From Sulfobacillus thermosulfidooxidans DSM 9293 (GTDB lineage: Bacteria > Bacillota > Sulfobacillia > Sulfobacillales > Sulfobacillaceae), in NCBI RefSeq assembly GCF_900176145.1, contig NZ_FWWY01000001.1, positions 315,517-379,516 on the forward strand: a DNA stretch of 64,000 nucleotides. Reading direction: 5' to 3'. The notes beneath the pieces are model-generated. The model ran no database searches and had not been told where the DNA came from. It saw only the letters and a program-made list of their open reading frames with translations. A program made the position numbers and the translations under genes. Below are positions 16,326 through 24,791 of the stretch, one piece after another. Position 1 is the first letter of the stretch, and each line of letters opens with the position of its first letter.

Positions 16326-17594
16326 TTATAGCTGCTGAAAGACGCGGTCCGCAGCCTCAAGCGTCGCCTGTATCGTTGCCTCCGTGTGCGCCCATGAAGG
16401 AAACGCCGTTTCAAAAGGCGATGGAGGAAAGAATACCCCTTGTTCTAGCATACCATGGAAAAATTTTCGGTACCGGGCATGATCACTGTGAGAGACTTCA
16501 TCAAAATTTCTGGGAGGCATATCCGAAAAGAACAATGTAAACATCCCGCCTATTGTATTGGCACTCACGGCAATGCCGTGGGCCCGCCCCCGTGCCACCA
16601 ATTCTTCAGCCAGTGTCCGGGTTTTTTGTTCTAATTGGGAATAAAAGTCGGGTTGATGGATCTCGTGTAGTTGGGCCAATCCTGCCGCCATCGCAACCGG
16701 ATTACCGGATAAAGTGCCGGCTTGGTACACGGGGCCAAGCGGGGCCACTTCTTGCATATAAGACTTTTTGCCGCCATAAGCGCCTACGGGCATGCCAGCG
16801 CCAATCACTTTAGCTAAACACACCAGGTCAGGTTCCAGACCAAAAAGGCGAGAGGCTCCACCCCACGCGACCCGAAAACCTGTCATCACCTCATCAACGA
16901 TCCACAACGCCCCGTATTGACGCGTTAACTGTCTGACCGTGTCTAAAAATCCTGGCTGAGGCAAAACCGTTCCCATATTGCCCGCCACCGGTTCCATAAT
17001 CACCGCGGCAATTTGGTCTCCAACTGCGTTGAAAACCGTCCTGAGCGCATCTACGTCGTTGTAGGGAACGGTTAAGGTGAGCTCAGCTAGGGCTTTAGGA
17101 ACGCCGAGAGAATCCGGCACGCCCATGGTGGCTGCCCCGGATCCCGCTTTGACCAGAAGAGAATCCCCGTGCCCATGATAAGACCCGGCAAATTTGAGAA
17201 TGCGGTCCCGTCCCGTGACGCCGCGGGCCACCCGAATCGCTGCCATCGTCGCTTCTGTACCGGAATTGACCATCCGAACCATTTCTAGCCCCGGCACAGC
17301 TTGGACCAACGTTTCGGCCATCTCCACCTCCAAATCCGTTGGAGCCCCATAGCTTAAACCTTGGGTCGCCTGCTCGCTGACAGCGGCGACCACTTTGGGA
17401 TGGGCATGACCCAAAATCAGAGGTCCATAACTCATGACAAAATCAATGTACTGGCGTCCTTGATCGTCAAATAAATACGGGCCTTGTCCCCGTTTAACAA
17501 AAAACGGCTCTCCTCCCACCCCTTTAAAAGACCGCACAGGGGAATTTACTCCACCGGGTAACACATTCTGGGCTCTTTGCCAATAACTCTCCAC
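16326..17594 (-). CDS. hemL: glutamate-1-semialdehyde 2,1-aminomutase
   Basis: A 422-residue class III PLP aminotransferase with GGVNSPVRSFKGVGGEPFF at the N-terminus, WIVDEVMTGFR for the cofactor Asp, CLAKVIGAGMPVGAYGG for the Schiff-base Lys, and GTLSGNPVAMAAG. These are diagnostic for HemL, which makes 5-aminolevulinate in the C5 tetrapyrrole pathway. GTG 17594 follows AGAGGAACGACA. No other hem genes lie beside it; ychF is just upstream with a 18-base gap. Confidence 0.95.
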   Translation of the reverse strand: MESYWQRAQNVLPGGVNSPVRSFKGVGGEPFFVKRGQGPYLFDDQGRQYIDFVMSYGPLILGHAHPKVVAAVSEQATQGLSYGAPTDLEVEMAETLVQAVPGLEMVRMVNSGTEATMAAIRVARGVTGRDRILKFAGSYHGHGDSLLVKAGSGAATMGVPDSLGVPKALAELTLTVPYNDVDALRTVFNAVGDQIAAVIMEPVAGNMGTVLPQPGFLDTVRQLTRQYGALWIVDEVMTGFRVAWGGASRLFGLEPDLVCLAKVIGAGMPVGAYGGKKSYMQEVAPLGPVYQAGTLSGNPVAMAAGLAQLHEIHQPDFYSQLEQKTRTLAEELVARGRAHGIAVSANTIGGMFTLFFSDMPPRNFDEVSHSDHARYRKFFHGMLEQGVFFPPSPFETAFPSWAHTEATIQATLEAADRVFQQL

Positions 17595-17612
17595 TGTCGT
17601 TCCTCTTTTCGT

Positions 17613-18680
17613 TTAAACGTTAAACCGGAAGTTTACAATGTCTCCATCTTTCATGATATAGTCTTTTCCTTCTAGTCGCACCAGTCCCAGTTCTTTGGCA
17701 CGCACCATGCTCCCTGCTTGATCTAAATCGTGGAACGCCACCACTTCGGCCCGAATAAACCCGCGCTCAATGTCCGAGTGAATTTTGCCTGCCGCCTCTT
17801 TCGCCGCAGTTCCCTCATGGATGGTCCATGCCCGGACTTCATCTTCTCCAGCTGTTAAAAACGAAATCAATCCGAGTTTATGGTAAATGGCTTGGGCAAC
17901 ACGTGCTAATCCAGATTCTTCTATGCCCAAATCTTGCATAAAAATTTGCCGGTCTTCGGGTTCGAGTTCTTCCATCTCCTGTTCCATGGCCGCCGCCATT
18001 AAAACAACCGGAATCCCTTTATCACGAGCCAAGGCTTCAATGGCCTCTTTATCAGGATATTGGCCCGAGGAAAACGCGTGATCATCGAGATTAATCACCC
18101 ATATGGCAGGTTTCAGGGTCAGAAATTGGTAGCCCCGAATCAGACGCAAATCCTCTTCTGGTAAATCCATTTGATGCAGCCGGCGGTCATTCTCTAAGGC
18201 ATCAATCAGGCGTTCAATCAACGCTAATTCTTGCTTCAGCTCTGCCGTAATTTTCTTGCCGCTATTAATCCGGGTTCGACGCTTCTCCAAAAGATCTAAA
18301 TCGGATAAACCTAATTCCAATTCCATTTCTTGAATATCCTCAAGCAAATGAGGTTCCCCAAGCAAATCGGAATGATATCCACGCACTACGTGCACGAGAG
18401 CATCGACCATCCGCACATCATTAAGAAAACGGTTAGGTCCCCCATTATCAGCGCGGCTTAATCCGGGCACGTCCACCACGGTAATCGTAGCCGGCGTCTT
18501 TTTACGCGGATGATACAATTCTTCTAAGCGGTCCAAACGCGGATCAGGAATAGGCGCAAGCCCCCGGCGCGATTCGGTTTTTCCGGCTCCAAAGTTATTG
18601 GTATCAGCTTTTAAGTTTGTCAATAAGTTAAATACTGTGGTCTTGCCAGACAATGGCAATCCAATCAGCCCAACATCCAC
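17613..18680 (-). CDS. ychF: YchF/OLA1 family redox-regulated ATPase
   Basis: A 355-residue TRAFAC-class P-loop protein: GLPLSGKTTVFNLL (Walker A, residues about 8-21), the VVDVPGLSRADNGG switch region, a helical insertion, and a C-terminal TGS domain ending in MKDGDIVNFRFNV. YchF/OLA1 binds ribosomes and hydrolyses ATP rather than GTP. GTG 18680 follows ATGGGGGACC; the frame extends 16 codons further without family similarity. The G4 region reads NLDD, in keeping with loss of strict guanine specificity. Confidence 0.93.
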   Translation of the reverse strand: MDVGLIGLPLSGKTTVFNLLTNLKADTNNFGAGKTESRRGLAPIPDPRLDRLEELYHPRKKTPATITVVDVPGLSRADNGGPNRFLNDVRMVDALVHVVRGYHSDLLGEPHLLEDIQEMELELGLSDLDLLEKRRTRINSGKKITAELKQELALIERLIDALENDRRLHQMDLPEEDLRLIRGYQFLTLKPAIWVINLDDHAFSSGQYPDKEAIEALARDKGIPVVLMAAAMEQEMEELEPEDRQIFMQDLGIEESGLARVAQAIYHKLGLISFLTAGEDEVRAWTIHEGTAAKEAAGKIHSDIERGFIRAEVVAFHDLDQAGSMVRAKELGLVRLEGKDYIMKDGDIVNFRFNV

Positions 18681-18728
18681 TACTGGTCCCCCATTTCTTT
18701 CCCGATTATACAAAAAGGGACTGCACAA

Positions 18729-18762
18729 AGAAACCTCACGTCTAATTTGGCGTGAGGTTTCT
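18729..18762 (-). terminator. intrinsic terminator after the small SASP-like gene
   Basis: GAAACCTCACG pairs with CGTGAGGTTTC around a 10-base loop. On the minus strand it is followed by TTTCTTTG. It lies between the SASP-like gene and ychF and so should separate their transcripts. Confidence 0.7.
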
Positions 18763-18789
18763 CTTCATGATGTCACAAAATCCTATGGA

Positions 18790-18948
18790 CTATTCGGCGA
18801 TATCCCCTTGGGTCTTCTCGTCATTTTGTCGTTTTTTGACGTGGTCCGCCGGGCTTAAATCGATCCCTAATTCCCGTGCCACTTCTTGTTGAAATTGTTC
18901 TTGGCTCAATGTTTTTAGAGGTTTTTCCTCTTTTTTCTCGTTATCCAT
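18790..18948 (-). CDS. small SASP-like protein
   Basis: A 52-residue, highly charged protein whose core QEQFQQEVARELGIDLSPAD resembles the N-terminal segment of alpha/beta-type small acid-soluble spore proteins (KxEIAxELGVxLxPD). The second conserved helix of those proteins (GGxxxKRLI) is missing; the tail is instead KKRQNDEKTQGDIAE. It could be a truncated SASP relative that coats spore DNA weakly, or an unrelated small protein. ATG 18948 is 9 bases after GGGAGG; an ATG at 18957 lies too close to it. Confidence 0.5.
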   Translation of the reverse strand: MDNEKKEEKPLKTLSQEQFQQEVARELGIDLSPADHVKKRQNDEKTQGDIAE

Positions 18949-19059
18949 CTCAAACATCCTCCCTTAACGCGACTCGCCGAACTCTGCCGAAATAATGGCG
19001 CAAATCTAGCGTGTCCCATTGATAAGGGATTCATGCTTGCAAACAAAACGAATCAATCT

Positions 19060-19512
19060 CTAAGAGTGCCCCAGTGTTTCGACCAATTCCCCGTTAATGA
19101 AAATCCGGGCTTCGATAACCGCCGATTTCACCAACATCTGTGAGACACTGCAATATTTTTCCTGACTCAAGTGCACAGCCCGTGAGATTTTGTCTTGGGC
19201 ATCATCCGGGGTAGAAAAGCGGTAATTAAGAAAAATTTTGGTGTAGACTTTCGGATGATCTGAAGCGCGTTCCCCATCAATATCCATGGTAAAGCTGTCC
19301 AAATTCACCCGCATTTTTTTGAGAATGGACACCACATCAATGCCCGTACATCCTCCCAGTGCCATGAGCGTTAAGTCCATCGGCCGCACTCCAGAGTTTT
19401 TTCCCCCAACCTCTGGTGATGAGTCAATGACCACTGAATGACCTGTCGGTGCCGTAGCCACGAATTGCATATCCCCAGTATATTTCACGTCAACATGTGC
19501 CACATTCATCAT
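19060..19512 (-). CDS. OsmC family protein
   Basis: A 150-residue OsmC/YhfA-type protein with both redox cysteines: one in LMALGGCTGIDVVSILKKM and one in EKYCSVSQMLVKSA. OsmC proteins reduce organic hydroperoxides as dimers using these Cys. Its N-terminus VDVKYTGDMQFVATAPTGHSVVID fits the YhfA-like branch, whose role is less defined. Start ATG 19512 or the adjacent ATG, behind AAGAAGGGAT. It follows the Cas4-like gene with an 8-base gap and may be co-transcribed with it. Confidence 0.88.
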   Translation of the reverse strand: MMNVAHVDVKYTGDMQFVATAPTGHSVVIDSSPEVGGKNSGVRPMDLTLMALGGCTGIDVVSILKKMRVNLDSFTMDIDGERASDHPKVYTKIFLNYRFSTPDDAQDKISRAVHLSQEKYCSVSQMLVKSAVIEARIFINGELVETLGHS

Positions 19513-19520
19513 ATCCCTTC

Positions 19521-20234
19521 TTAATTGGAATTGCCGGCTTTTTCATCCAACGCAATATGAGCTCCCAACAGAAAGAACGAATCGGGGAAGGGCGGATCCG
19601 GTTCCCAGTGGGGATGGGATGAGACCGCCTCTCCCCGTTCTTCTTCACTCTTGAAACACCGTTGCCACCGATCACAGTGCAAACAGCGCACACTCACTTC
19701 CCTAGATGGCAAGATCCGTTTTTGCTGGTATTCCCGGGCACGCTCAATCCGCTCTGTCATCCACTGTTTCCAACGGGAATCGGGAAAGATCGTCCACAAT
19801 AACCGTTCATGCGTTTCGCGATTATCGACAATTAACCGGCCTTGATCGTACCCGCCAATATTGACGTACAACGCAAGTTGAGCCCAATGATCAAAAATCG
19901 GACCGTCTTGGCATATCGCTCGAAATTTCTCGTCATGCACCGTTTTGTATTCGATGGCAATATGCTGCCCATTTTCTTCAATCACCGCATCAATCCGCCC
20001 TGAGATGCCTAATTCCCCATCTTTGATAGGCACCTCAAGACCTATCACATCGCTATGCTGAAGCAACTCTGCTTGAAATGTCTTGTGCCATGAGGCACCC
20101 GAGTGCATAGCCGTTAACGTCTCATCGGTTAGCATACGTCCAAAACCGAGCAGGTCCATTACAGCGTAACGGAGGCACCGGCCTGTCAGCGATGGCGCAA
20201 ATGTTTTGGGTTTCTTGGATTTGGGCGCCGTCAT
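19521..20234 (-). CDS. Cas4-like PD-(D/E)XK nuclease with Fe-S cluster cysteines
   Basis: A 237-residue nuclease. The catalytic core is GISGRIDAVIEENGQHIAIEYKT (GxxD ... ExK) at about residues 75-98, followed by HWAQLALYV (QxxxY motif). One Cys near the N-terminus (GRCLRY, residue about 20) and three near the C-terminus (VRCLHCDRWQRCFK) have the spacing of the iron-staple 4Fe-4S cluster of Cas4, AddB and Dna2 nucleases. No cas genes or repeat arrays are nearby, so it is a solitary member, possibly a 5'-3' exonuclease in DNA repair. Confidence 0.82.
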   Translation of the reverse strand: MTAPKSKKPKTFAPSLTGRCLRYAVMDLLGFGRMLTDETLTAMHSGASWHKTFQAELLQHSDVIGLEVPIKDGELGISGRIDAVIEENGQHIAIEYKTVHDEKFRAICQDGPIFDHWAQLALYVNIGGYDQGRLIVDNRETHERLLWTIFPDSRWKQWMTERIERAREYQQKRILPSREVSVRCLHCDRWQRCFKSEEERGEAVSSHPHWEPDPPFPDSFFLLGAHIALDEKAGNSN

Positions 20235-20258
20235 AATCCGGGCCTCCTTTTGATGATG

Positions 20259-20972
20259 TTACCGGTATTGTTGGCCGGGTTGTAAAACTTCGAGGGTCAC
20301 TGGCTTGTCGGCCAGTAAATCCTTTAACGCATTAGGACTTCCCTTAAGCGCATCAAAGGTTCCATAATGCATCGGGATTACGACTTTAGGTTCTAACAGC
20401 TCAACCGCATAGGCTGCTTCTTTGGGGCTCATGGTGTAGTGTCCGCCAATGGGTAATAACGCCACGTCAGGAGCATACAGGGTTTTAATTAAGGTCATGT
20501 CACCAAACACATTGGTATCGCCCGCATGATAAATGCTCAATCCATTTTCCAAGGTCACAACAAAACCCGCCGCTTCGCCGCCATAGATAATCCCCGCGTC
20601 GGTACTAATGCCTGAACTGTGGTCGGCATAAACCATGGTGATTTTAATGTCACCAAATTCCAAGGTGCCTCCCTTGTTCATGCCAATCGTATTAGCGACA
20701 CCTAAAGACGCCAAGTATGTAGCAATTTCAAAATTACTGATGACCGTCGCTCCCGTTTTCTTGGCCAACATTTCTGCACTGCCCATATGGTCAAAATGTC
20801 CATGCGTAAGAAGAATATAATCGGCTTTATCCCAGTTATAGAATTCTTGTGGGCACTTGGGATTGCCTTCCAACCACGGATCAAAAACGATATAGCGTCC
20901 ACCTGGTGACTTGAGCACAAAGGATGCGTGTCCTAACCATGTTAACTCCGCCCCGTCAAGGCTCATAATCAT
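20259..20972 (-). CDS. metallo-beta-lactamase fold metal-dependent hydrolase, UPF0173 type
   Basis: A 237-residue hydrolase with LTHGHFDHMGSAEML (HxHxDH zinc motif), IYHAGDTNVFGDM and VVIPMHYGTFDALKG. LTWLGHASFVL and VFDPWLEGNPKCP at the N-terminus place it with the UPF0173/YtkL-like proteins, of unknown physiological substrate. ATG 20972 follows AAAGGGGACAT; a longer frame starts at 21017 but lacks a ribosome site. Zinc hydrolysis of phosphoester or lactone bonds is the family chemistry. Confidence 0.9.
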   Translation of the reverse strand: MIMSLDGAELTWLGHASFVLKSPGGRYIVFDPWLEGNPKCPQEFYNWDKADYILLTHGHFDHMGSAEMLAKKTGATVISNFEIATYLASLGVANTIGMNKGGTLEFGDIKITMVYADHSSGISTDAGIIYGGEAAGFVVTLENGLSIYHAGDTNVFGDMTLIKTLYAPDVALLPIGGHYTMSPKEAAYAVELLEPKVVIPMHYGTFDALKGSPNALKDLLADKPVTLEVLQPGQQYR

Positions 20973-21075
20973 ATGTCCCCTTTCTGTCTTATGATTTGTC
21001 TCATTAGTAATCAGCAATCACCTTATCAGACTAGGTGTGAGACAACCTAAGTTGTGGGCAATTCCCGAAAGTGGG

Positions 21076-21741
21076 TTATTGTCCGGAAAAACTCTTCTGC
21101 CACAAAGCATAAAGTTCAGACCACGAATAGACAAGAGAATCGGCGCCCGCTTCCTTGAGTTGTTGTGGCGTAAAGGTGTTATAACAAAAGCCAATGGCAC
21201 GGCACCCGGCTTGTTTGGCTGCCATCATATCATAGGGACTATCGCCAATATACCAAGCCTCTTCAGCGGACACACAAAGTTCGTCAAGTGCCCGTAAGAT
21301 GGGTTCAGGATGCGGTTTATGATGACGCGTTGAGTCATGATGAATAATCGTCTGAAATATTTCTTCTAAGCCAAATAATCTCAGACCATGTTGCGTCATG
21401 TCGAGCCGTTTAGACGTCACGACGGCCAAAGAGAGCGGACTCTGGTGCAATTGTCGCAGTACCTCATTCGCCCCAGGAATCAAGGACACCATCTGGTCAT
21501 GATGCCTGTGGTTGTGGGTTCGGTATAGACTAACCAAGCGTGTGATGTCTTCTACCGAAAGATGAGGACGCATAATCCGGAATTGATCATCCAAAGATTT
21601 TCCAAAATGCACTAACACCTCTTCGCGGGTGACCCGCTCCCCGAGCCCTTGATCAAAGGTGTAGAGAAAACTCTGCACTATCAACTCCGTCGTGTCCAAA
21701 ATGGTGCCGTCTAAATCAAATAATAAGGCCTGCGTCAACAA
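21076..21741 (-). CDS. HAD family hydrolase, PpaX/phosphoglycolate phosphatase-like
   Basis: A 221-residue haloacid dehalogenase phosphatase: LLFDLDGTILDT (nucleophile and acid-base Asp), LAVVTSKR (motif II Thr-Ser-Lys), KPHPEP (motif III Lys) and WYIGDSPYDMMAAKQAG (motif IV). The helical cap between motifs I and II (about residues 15-90) makes it subfamily I, like pyrophosphatase PpaX and Gph. It acts on a small cytosolic phosphate compound. It lies 10 bases downstream of the dehydrogenase gene and is probably co-transcribed with it. Confidence 0.87.
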   Translation of the reverse strand: MLTQALLFDLDGTILDTTELIVQSFLYTFDQGLGERVTREEVLVHFGKSLDDQFRIMRPHLSVEDITRLVSLYRTHNHRHHDQMVSLIPGANEVLRQLHQSPLSLAVVTSKRLDMTQHGLRLFGLEEIFQTIIHHDSTRHHKPHPEPILRALDELCVSAEEAWYIGDSPYDMMAAKQAGCRAIGFCYNTFTPQQLKEAGADSLVYSWSELYALWQKSFSGQ

Positions 21742-21750
21742 TTCTCTCCC

Positions 21751-22614
21751 CTAATCATCCCAGCGCTTAACATAACTGGATTCATCCAAATCCATGTGTC
21801 CCGTCTCGGCATGTTTTTGATAAAGAGGCAAGGCACATCGTCCTAAGTCAGCCGAGAACTGATTTTGTTGAGCCATTTCGATGGCCAGTCGTAAATCCTT
21901 TAAGCGATTAGCTACAGAAAATCCCGGGGTAAAGTCATCACGCTTTAAGCGATCCAAGATTTTGCTCAGCTCATAACTTTGTGCTGAGCCAAAACTCATC
22001 ACGGTCTCCATATCCTTTAAATCAAGACCTTGATGCAATCCAAATTGTAACCCTTCCGCTGCCGCCATCAAGTTTAATGCCGACACCATGTTCGATACCA
22101 GTTTCAGGGTTTGACCCTGACCGACCGCTCCCACATGTAATATCCGTTTGCCCATTTGCTGCAAATAAGGTTCAACTCGTTGAAAATCCCTTGCGTCTGC
22201 TCCTACCATAATGGTTAGGGTCGCCTGATCAGCCCCAATATCGCCCCCCGTGACGGGTGCGTCTGCCCAAGATCCTCCGCGTTGGCGCACCCGTTCTGCC
22301 AATTCTTGAGTCACCTGAGGAGATACTGTGGAGTGATCGACGACCAAAGTTCCGGGCTGAATGCCTGCTAATACGCCCTCATCGCCTAATACCACCTCGC
22401 GTAACGCTTGATCATCGGTGACCATGATAAAAATGATCTGGCTAGCTTGGGCCAAAGTGCTGGGGCTATCGTACCACGTTGCTCCTCCCTGAATAAGCAT
22501 GGCAGCCCGGTCTTTCGTCCGGTTATAAACATTAATCGGTTGATGACGCAGTAAATTCCGCGCCATTTTTTGGCCCATAATGCCGAGTCCAATAAAGCCA
22601 ATCCGCTCGCTCAG
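21751..22614 (-). CDS. NAD(P)-dependent beta-hydroxyacid dehydrogenase (3-hydroxyisobutyrate dehydrogenase family)
   Basis: 287 residues with the Rossmann start RIGFIGLGIMGQKMARNLL, the substrate signature DAPVTGGDIGADQATLTIMVG, and GAVGQGQTLKLVSNMVSALNL with the catalytic Lys. The family oxidises or reduces beta-hydroxyacids (tartronate semialdehyde, 3-hydroxyisobutyrate, succinic semialdehyde types). The conserved protein begins right at a CTG (22614) preceded by AAAGGAGAGATGGATC. No ATG, GTG or TTG fits as well; in-frame starts further up (22743, 22677) have no ribosome site. A rare CTG start is therefore proposed. Confidence 0.85.
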   Translation of the reverse strand: MSERIGFIGLGIMGQKMARNLLRHQPINVYNRTKDRAAMLIQGGATWYDSPSTLAQASQIIFIMVTDDQALREVVLGDEGVLAGIQPGTLVVDHSTVSPQVTQELAERVRQRGGSWADAPVTGGDIGADQATLTIMVGADARDFQRVEPYLQQMGKRILHVGAVGQGQTLKLVSNMVSALNLMAAAEGLQFGLHQGLDLKDMETVMSFGSAQSYELSKILDRLKRDDFTPGFSVANRLKDLRLAIEMAQQNQFSADLGRCALPLYQKHAETGHMDLDESSYVKRWDD

Positions 22615-22947
22615 GATCCATCTCTCCTTTGTTATCGAGGTTATCAATTGTTTTGTGGGATTTATCGACACAGTCATACTACGATGATGACAGCATCTTT
22701 CAGTACAAGACGCGACCAAAAGGCCGAAATCATGACGTGTCACTTCCTCTTATTAAGCATACCAGACTCTTCTTTAGAGAAAAGACAAAAGCAATCGGCT
22801 TCATGGCTTTTGAATAACCATTCCCCGCCACTCGGTGAACCATTTACCACATAAGCTGATAACCGCCATCCGAACGACTTGCGTTATAATAACGAAAGAA
22901 GTTTGGGGTCTTTTTTACCTAGTGTCATTTATCTAGATCAGAAGGAG

Positions 22948-23400
22948 ATGGCCGGTACGGCAGTGTGGAACAACACATCAAAAATGATTTGGGGAAGCTT
23001 TTTCGCAGCACTATTATCGATGTCAATAACAGGATGTGGTCAAACTGCGACGGCAAGTACCACATCAATCGGAAAAGAAACGGCTGTCATCGCACCATCG
23101 CGTGTGAAAATGACATTGACGTACCAGCCATCACCTCCCGTCGCATTAAAACCATTTTATGCGAAGGTTAACCTGGTAACAGCTAGTGGACAGCCCTTAA
23201 GCCAGGCCAAAGTTGTGATGCATTTAACAATGACGGATATGGATATGCCGCCCCAAACCATGACCTTGAAAAACGATGGTTCTGGACATTATAGTGGTCA
23301 AAGCGTTTTCTTAATGGCTGGCCCGTGGAAAATTACGACTGATATCATGTCACAAGGCAAAACCATGAAGGAGTCATTTACCGTTAATGTCAGCAATTAA
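22948..23400 (+). CDS. FixH/YtkA-like lipoprotein
   Basis: About 150 residues: a signal peptide ending in the lipobox LSMSITGC, a linker, and a YtkA/FixH-like beta domain (PFYAKVNLVTASGQPLSQA, VVMHLTMTDMDMPP, SGHYSGQSVFLMAGPWKIT). FixH-type proteins accompany copper ATPases in cbb3 oxidase maturation, and this gene heads a cluster with a UreH-type protein and a CcoI-like ATPase. The M-rich MTDMDMPP segment could bind copper. The start is unsure: ATG 22948 touches AGAAGGAG, and a GTG six codons on is possible. Confidence 0.72.
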   Translation: MAGTAVWNNTSKMIWGSFFAALLSMSITGCGQTATASTTSIGKETAVIAPSRVKMTLTYQPSPPVALKPFYAKVNLVTASGQPLSQAKVVMHLTMTDMDMPPQTMTLKNDGSGHYSGQSVFLMAGPWKITTDIMSQGKTMKESFTVNVSN

Positions 23401-23974
23401 TATGGGACCGTCAACCGATCAAAACATGCCGCATCAGGGCATGGTTCGCACCATTCGCAACAAAGGATGGCGTTATGTCGCGCTAGTTATTTCATTGCTC
23501 GGGTATGCTGGTGCGGTGTCCTATCACATTCAATATCTGAGTTACATCGCCGACAGCAAAGGCTGCGTCGATAATCACACTTTACAATACACGGCGATTT
23601 TGATGACAGGACTATTGGGCGGTTTGGCCCTTGGACCATGGGTTCTAAAGTGGTCAACAAGCGCGATCAAAGCCCTAATGCCCGATACGCCTGATGAAAT
23701 CCGTTACCGCCGCATCAAAGCTCTATCCATAGCATTTATTTTATTAGGGATGGCGGTAGATTTTCTCTGGATTATTCCGGCCCTCAATGTTTTTATCGAC
23801 CAGCATACGCCGTTGCTTGTTGAAGTGGATTTAATTCTGTATCTTATGGGGGCGATTGCTGGCGCATCCTGGTACATTATTTTGGATCGGCAGTCGTGGC
23901 TTGGACTTCTCGTAACTCCGGCAATGGCTCTCATGATTATCGGCAGCGTTTTAGCTGGACATGGTTGGTGTTGA
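23387..23974 (+). CDS. small integral membrane protein of the copper-ATPase cluster
   Basis: 195 residues with about five hydrophobic helices (YVALVISLLGYAGAVSYHI, LMTGLLGGLALGPWV, ALSIAFILLGMAVDFLWII, VDLILYLMGAIAGASWYI, LGLLVTPAMALMIIGSVLA). No family is recognised. ATG 23387 overlaps the end of the FixH-like gene by 14 bases, so the two are translationally linked. A second ATG at 23402 would remove the overlap. Its constant company suggests a part in copper delivery or oxidase assembly, but nothing in the sequence proves this. Confidence 0.7.
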   Translation: MSAINMGPSTDQNMPHQGMVRTIRNKGWRYVALVISLLGYAGAVSYHIQYLSYIADSKGCVDNHTLQYTAILMTGLLGGLALGPWVLKWSTSAIKALMPDTPDEIRYRRIKALSIAFILLGMAVDFLWIIPALNVFIDQHTPLLVEVDLILYLMGAIAGASWYIILDRQSWLGLLVTPAMALMIIGSVLAGHGWC

Positions 23975-24062
23975 TGGTTGGTGTTGGATTGAGGGAATAT
24001 TCTGGTCCACAAATGGCGCGGGATCAGAGCCTGTTTACCGAAAAGAGGCGAGATAATTCATT

Positions 24063-24791
24063 ATGGGAGCGTTATTGCTGTGGGCTTTAGGTGTCGGACT
24101 CTTGCAAGGGTTTCTTCACTGCACGGGCATGTGTGGTCCGTTTGTTTTGGCATTTAGTATGTCCTATCGTAATCAGTCGGCGCAAGCCGTGCATCCCCCC
24201 AAATATGTCATTCAAAGCCATTTAGCCCATAATTTAGGAAGAATTTTGTCCTTTACGATTATGGGAGCCATTTTTGGAGCGCTTGGCCACTTTGTCAATA
24301 CCGCCGGCCATGCTACCGGACTTGATGCTGCCGCCGGGATTTTAGGTGGCGGAATGATGATTCTGTGGGCCCTTGATGAACTGAAGACCGGACACGGCGG
24401 CGGTTTTATGGAAAAATGGTCCTTACTTCAGTGGGGTCCAATCAAAAAGACGTTTCGAAAACTGATGACAATTCGCAGCCCCCGTGCCGCTTTCATTGCC
24501 GGATTAATTCTCGGCATTCATCCCTGCGGTTTAATTTTTGCTATGCTCTTATCAGCCGCCGCCACCGCGTCCCCACTGTCCGGAGCGCTCATTCTGCTGG
24601 TATTTGGCATTGGCACCAGTCCGGCATTGTTAAGCGTGGCCATTGCGGGTTGGTACGGGTCAAAAAGACTGCAAGGACGCAAGTTCTCTTATATTGCTGC
24701 GGGCTTAATTGCTCTTAGCGGCATTATCTTTATGCTCCGCGGTTTAGCGGTAAATGGTTGGATACCGGAGGTTAATCCATGGCTGTTTTAA
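24063..24791 (+). CDS. sulfite exporter TauE/SafE (UreH-like transmembrane) family protein
   Basis: A 242-residue membrane protein with LGVGLLQGFLHCTGMCGPFVLAFSM at the N-terminus (the HCxGMCGP motif typical of UreH/CcoS-neighbour proteins) and LILGIHPCGLIFAMLLSAAAT with a second conserved Pro-Cys-Gly. In many bacteria this DsbD-like membrane domain lies next to CcoI/FixI ATPases and is thought to aid metal or thiol handling in oxidase assembly. Six helices are visible. The gene overlaps the ATPase start by 13 bases. Confidence 0.8.
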   Translation: MGALLLWALGVGLLQGFLHCTGMCGPFVLAFSMSYRNQSAQAVHPPKYVIQSHLAHNLGRILSFTIMGAIFGALGHFVNTAGHATGLDAAAGILGGGMMILWALDELKTGHGGGFMEKWSLLQWGPIKKTFRKLMTIRSPRAAFIAGLILGIHPCGLIFAMLLSAAATASPLSGALILLVFGIGTSPALLSVAIAGWYGSKRLQGRKFSYIAAGLIALSGIIFMLRGLAVNGWIPEVNPWLF

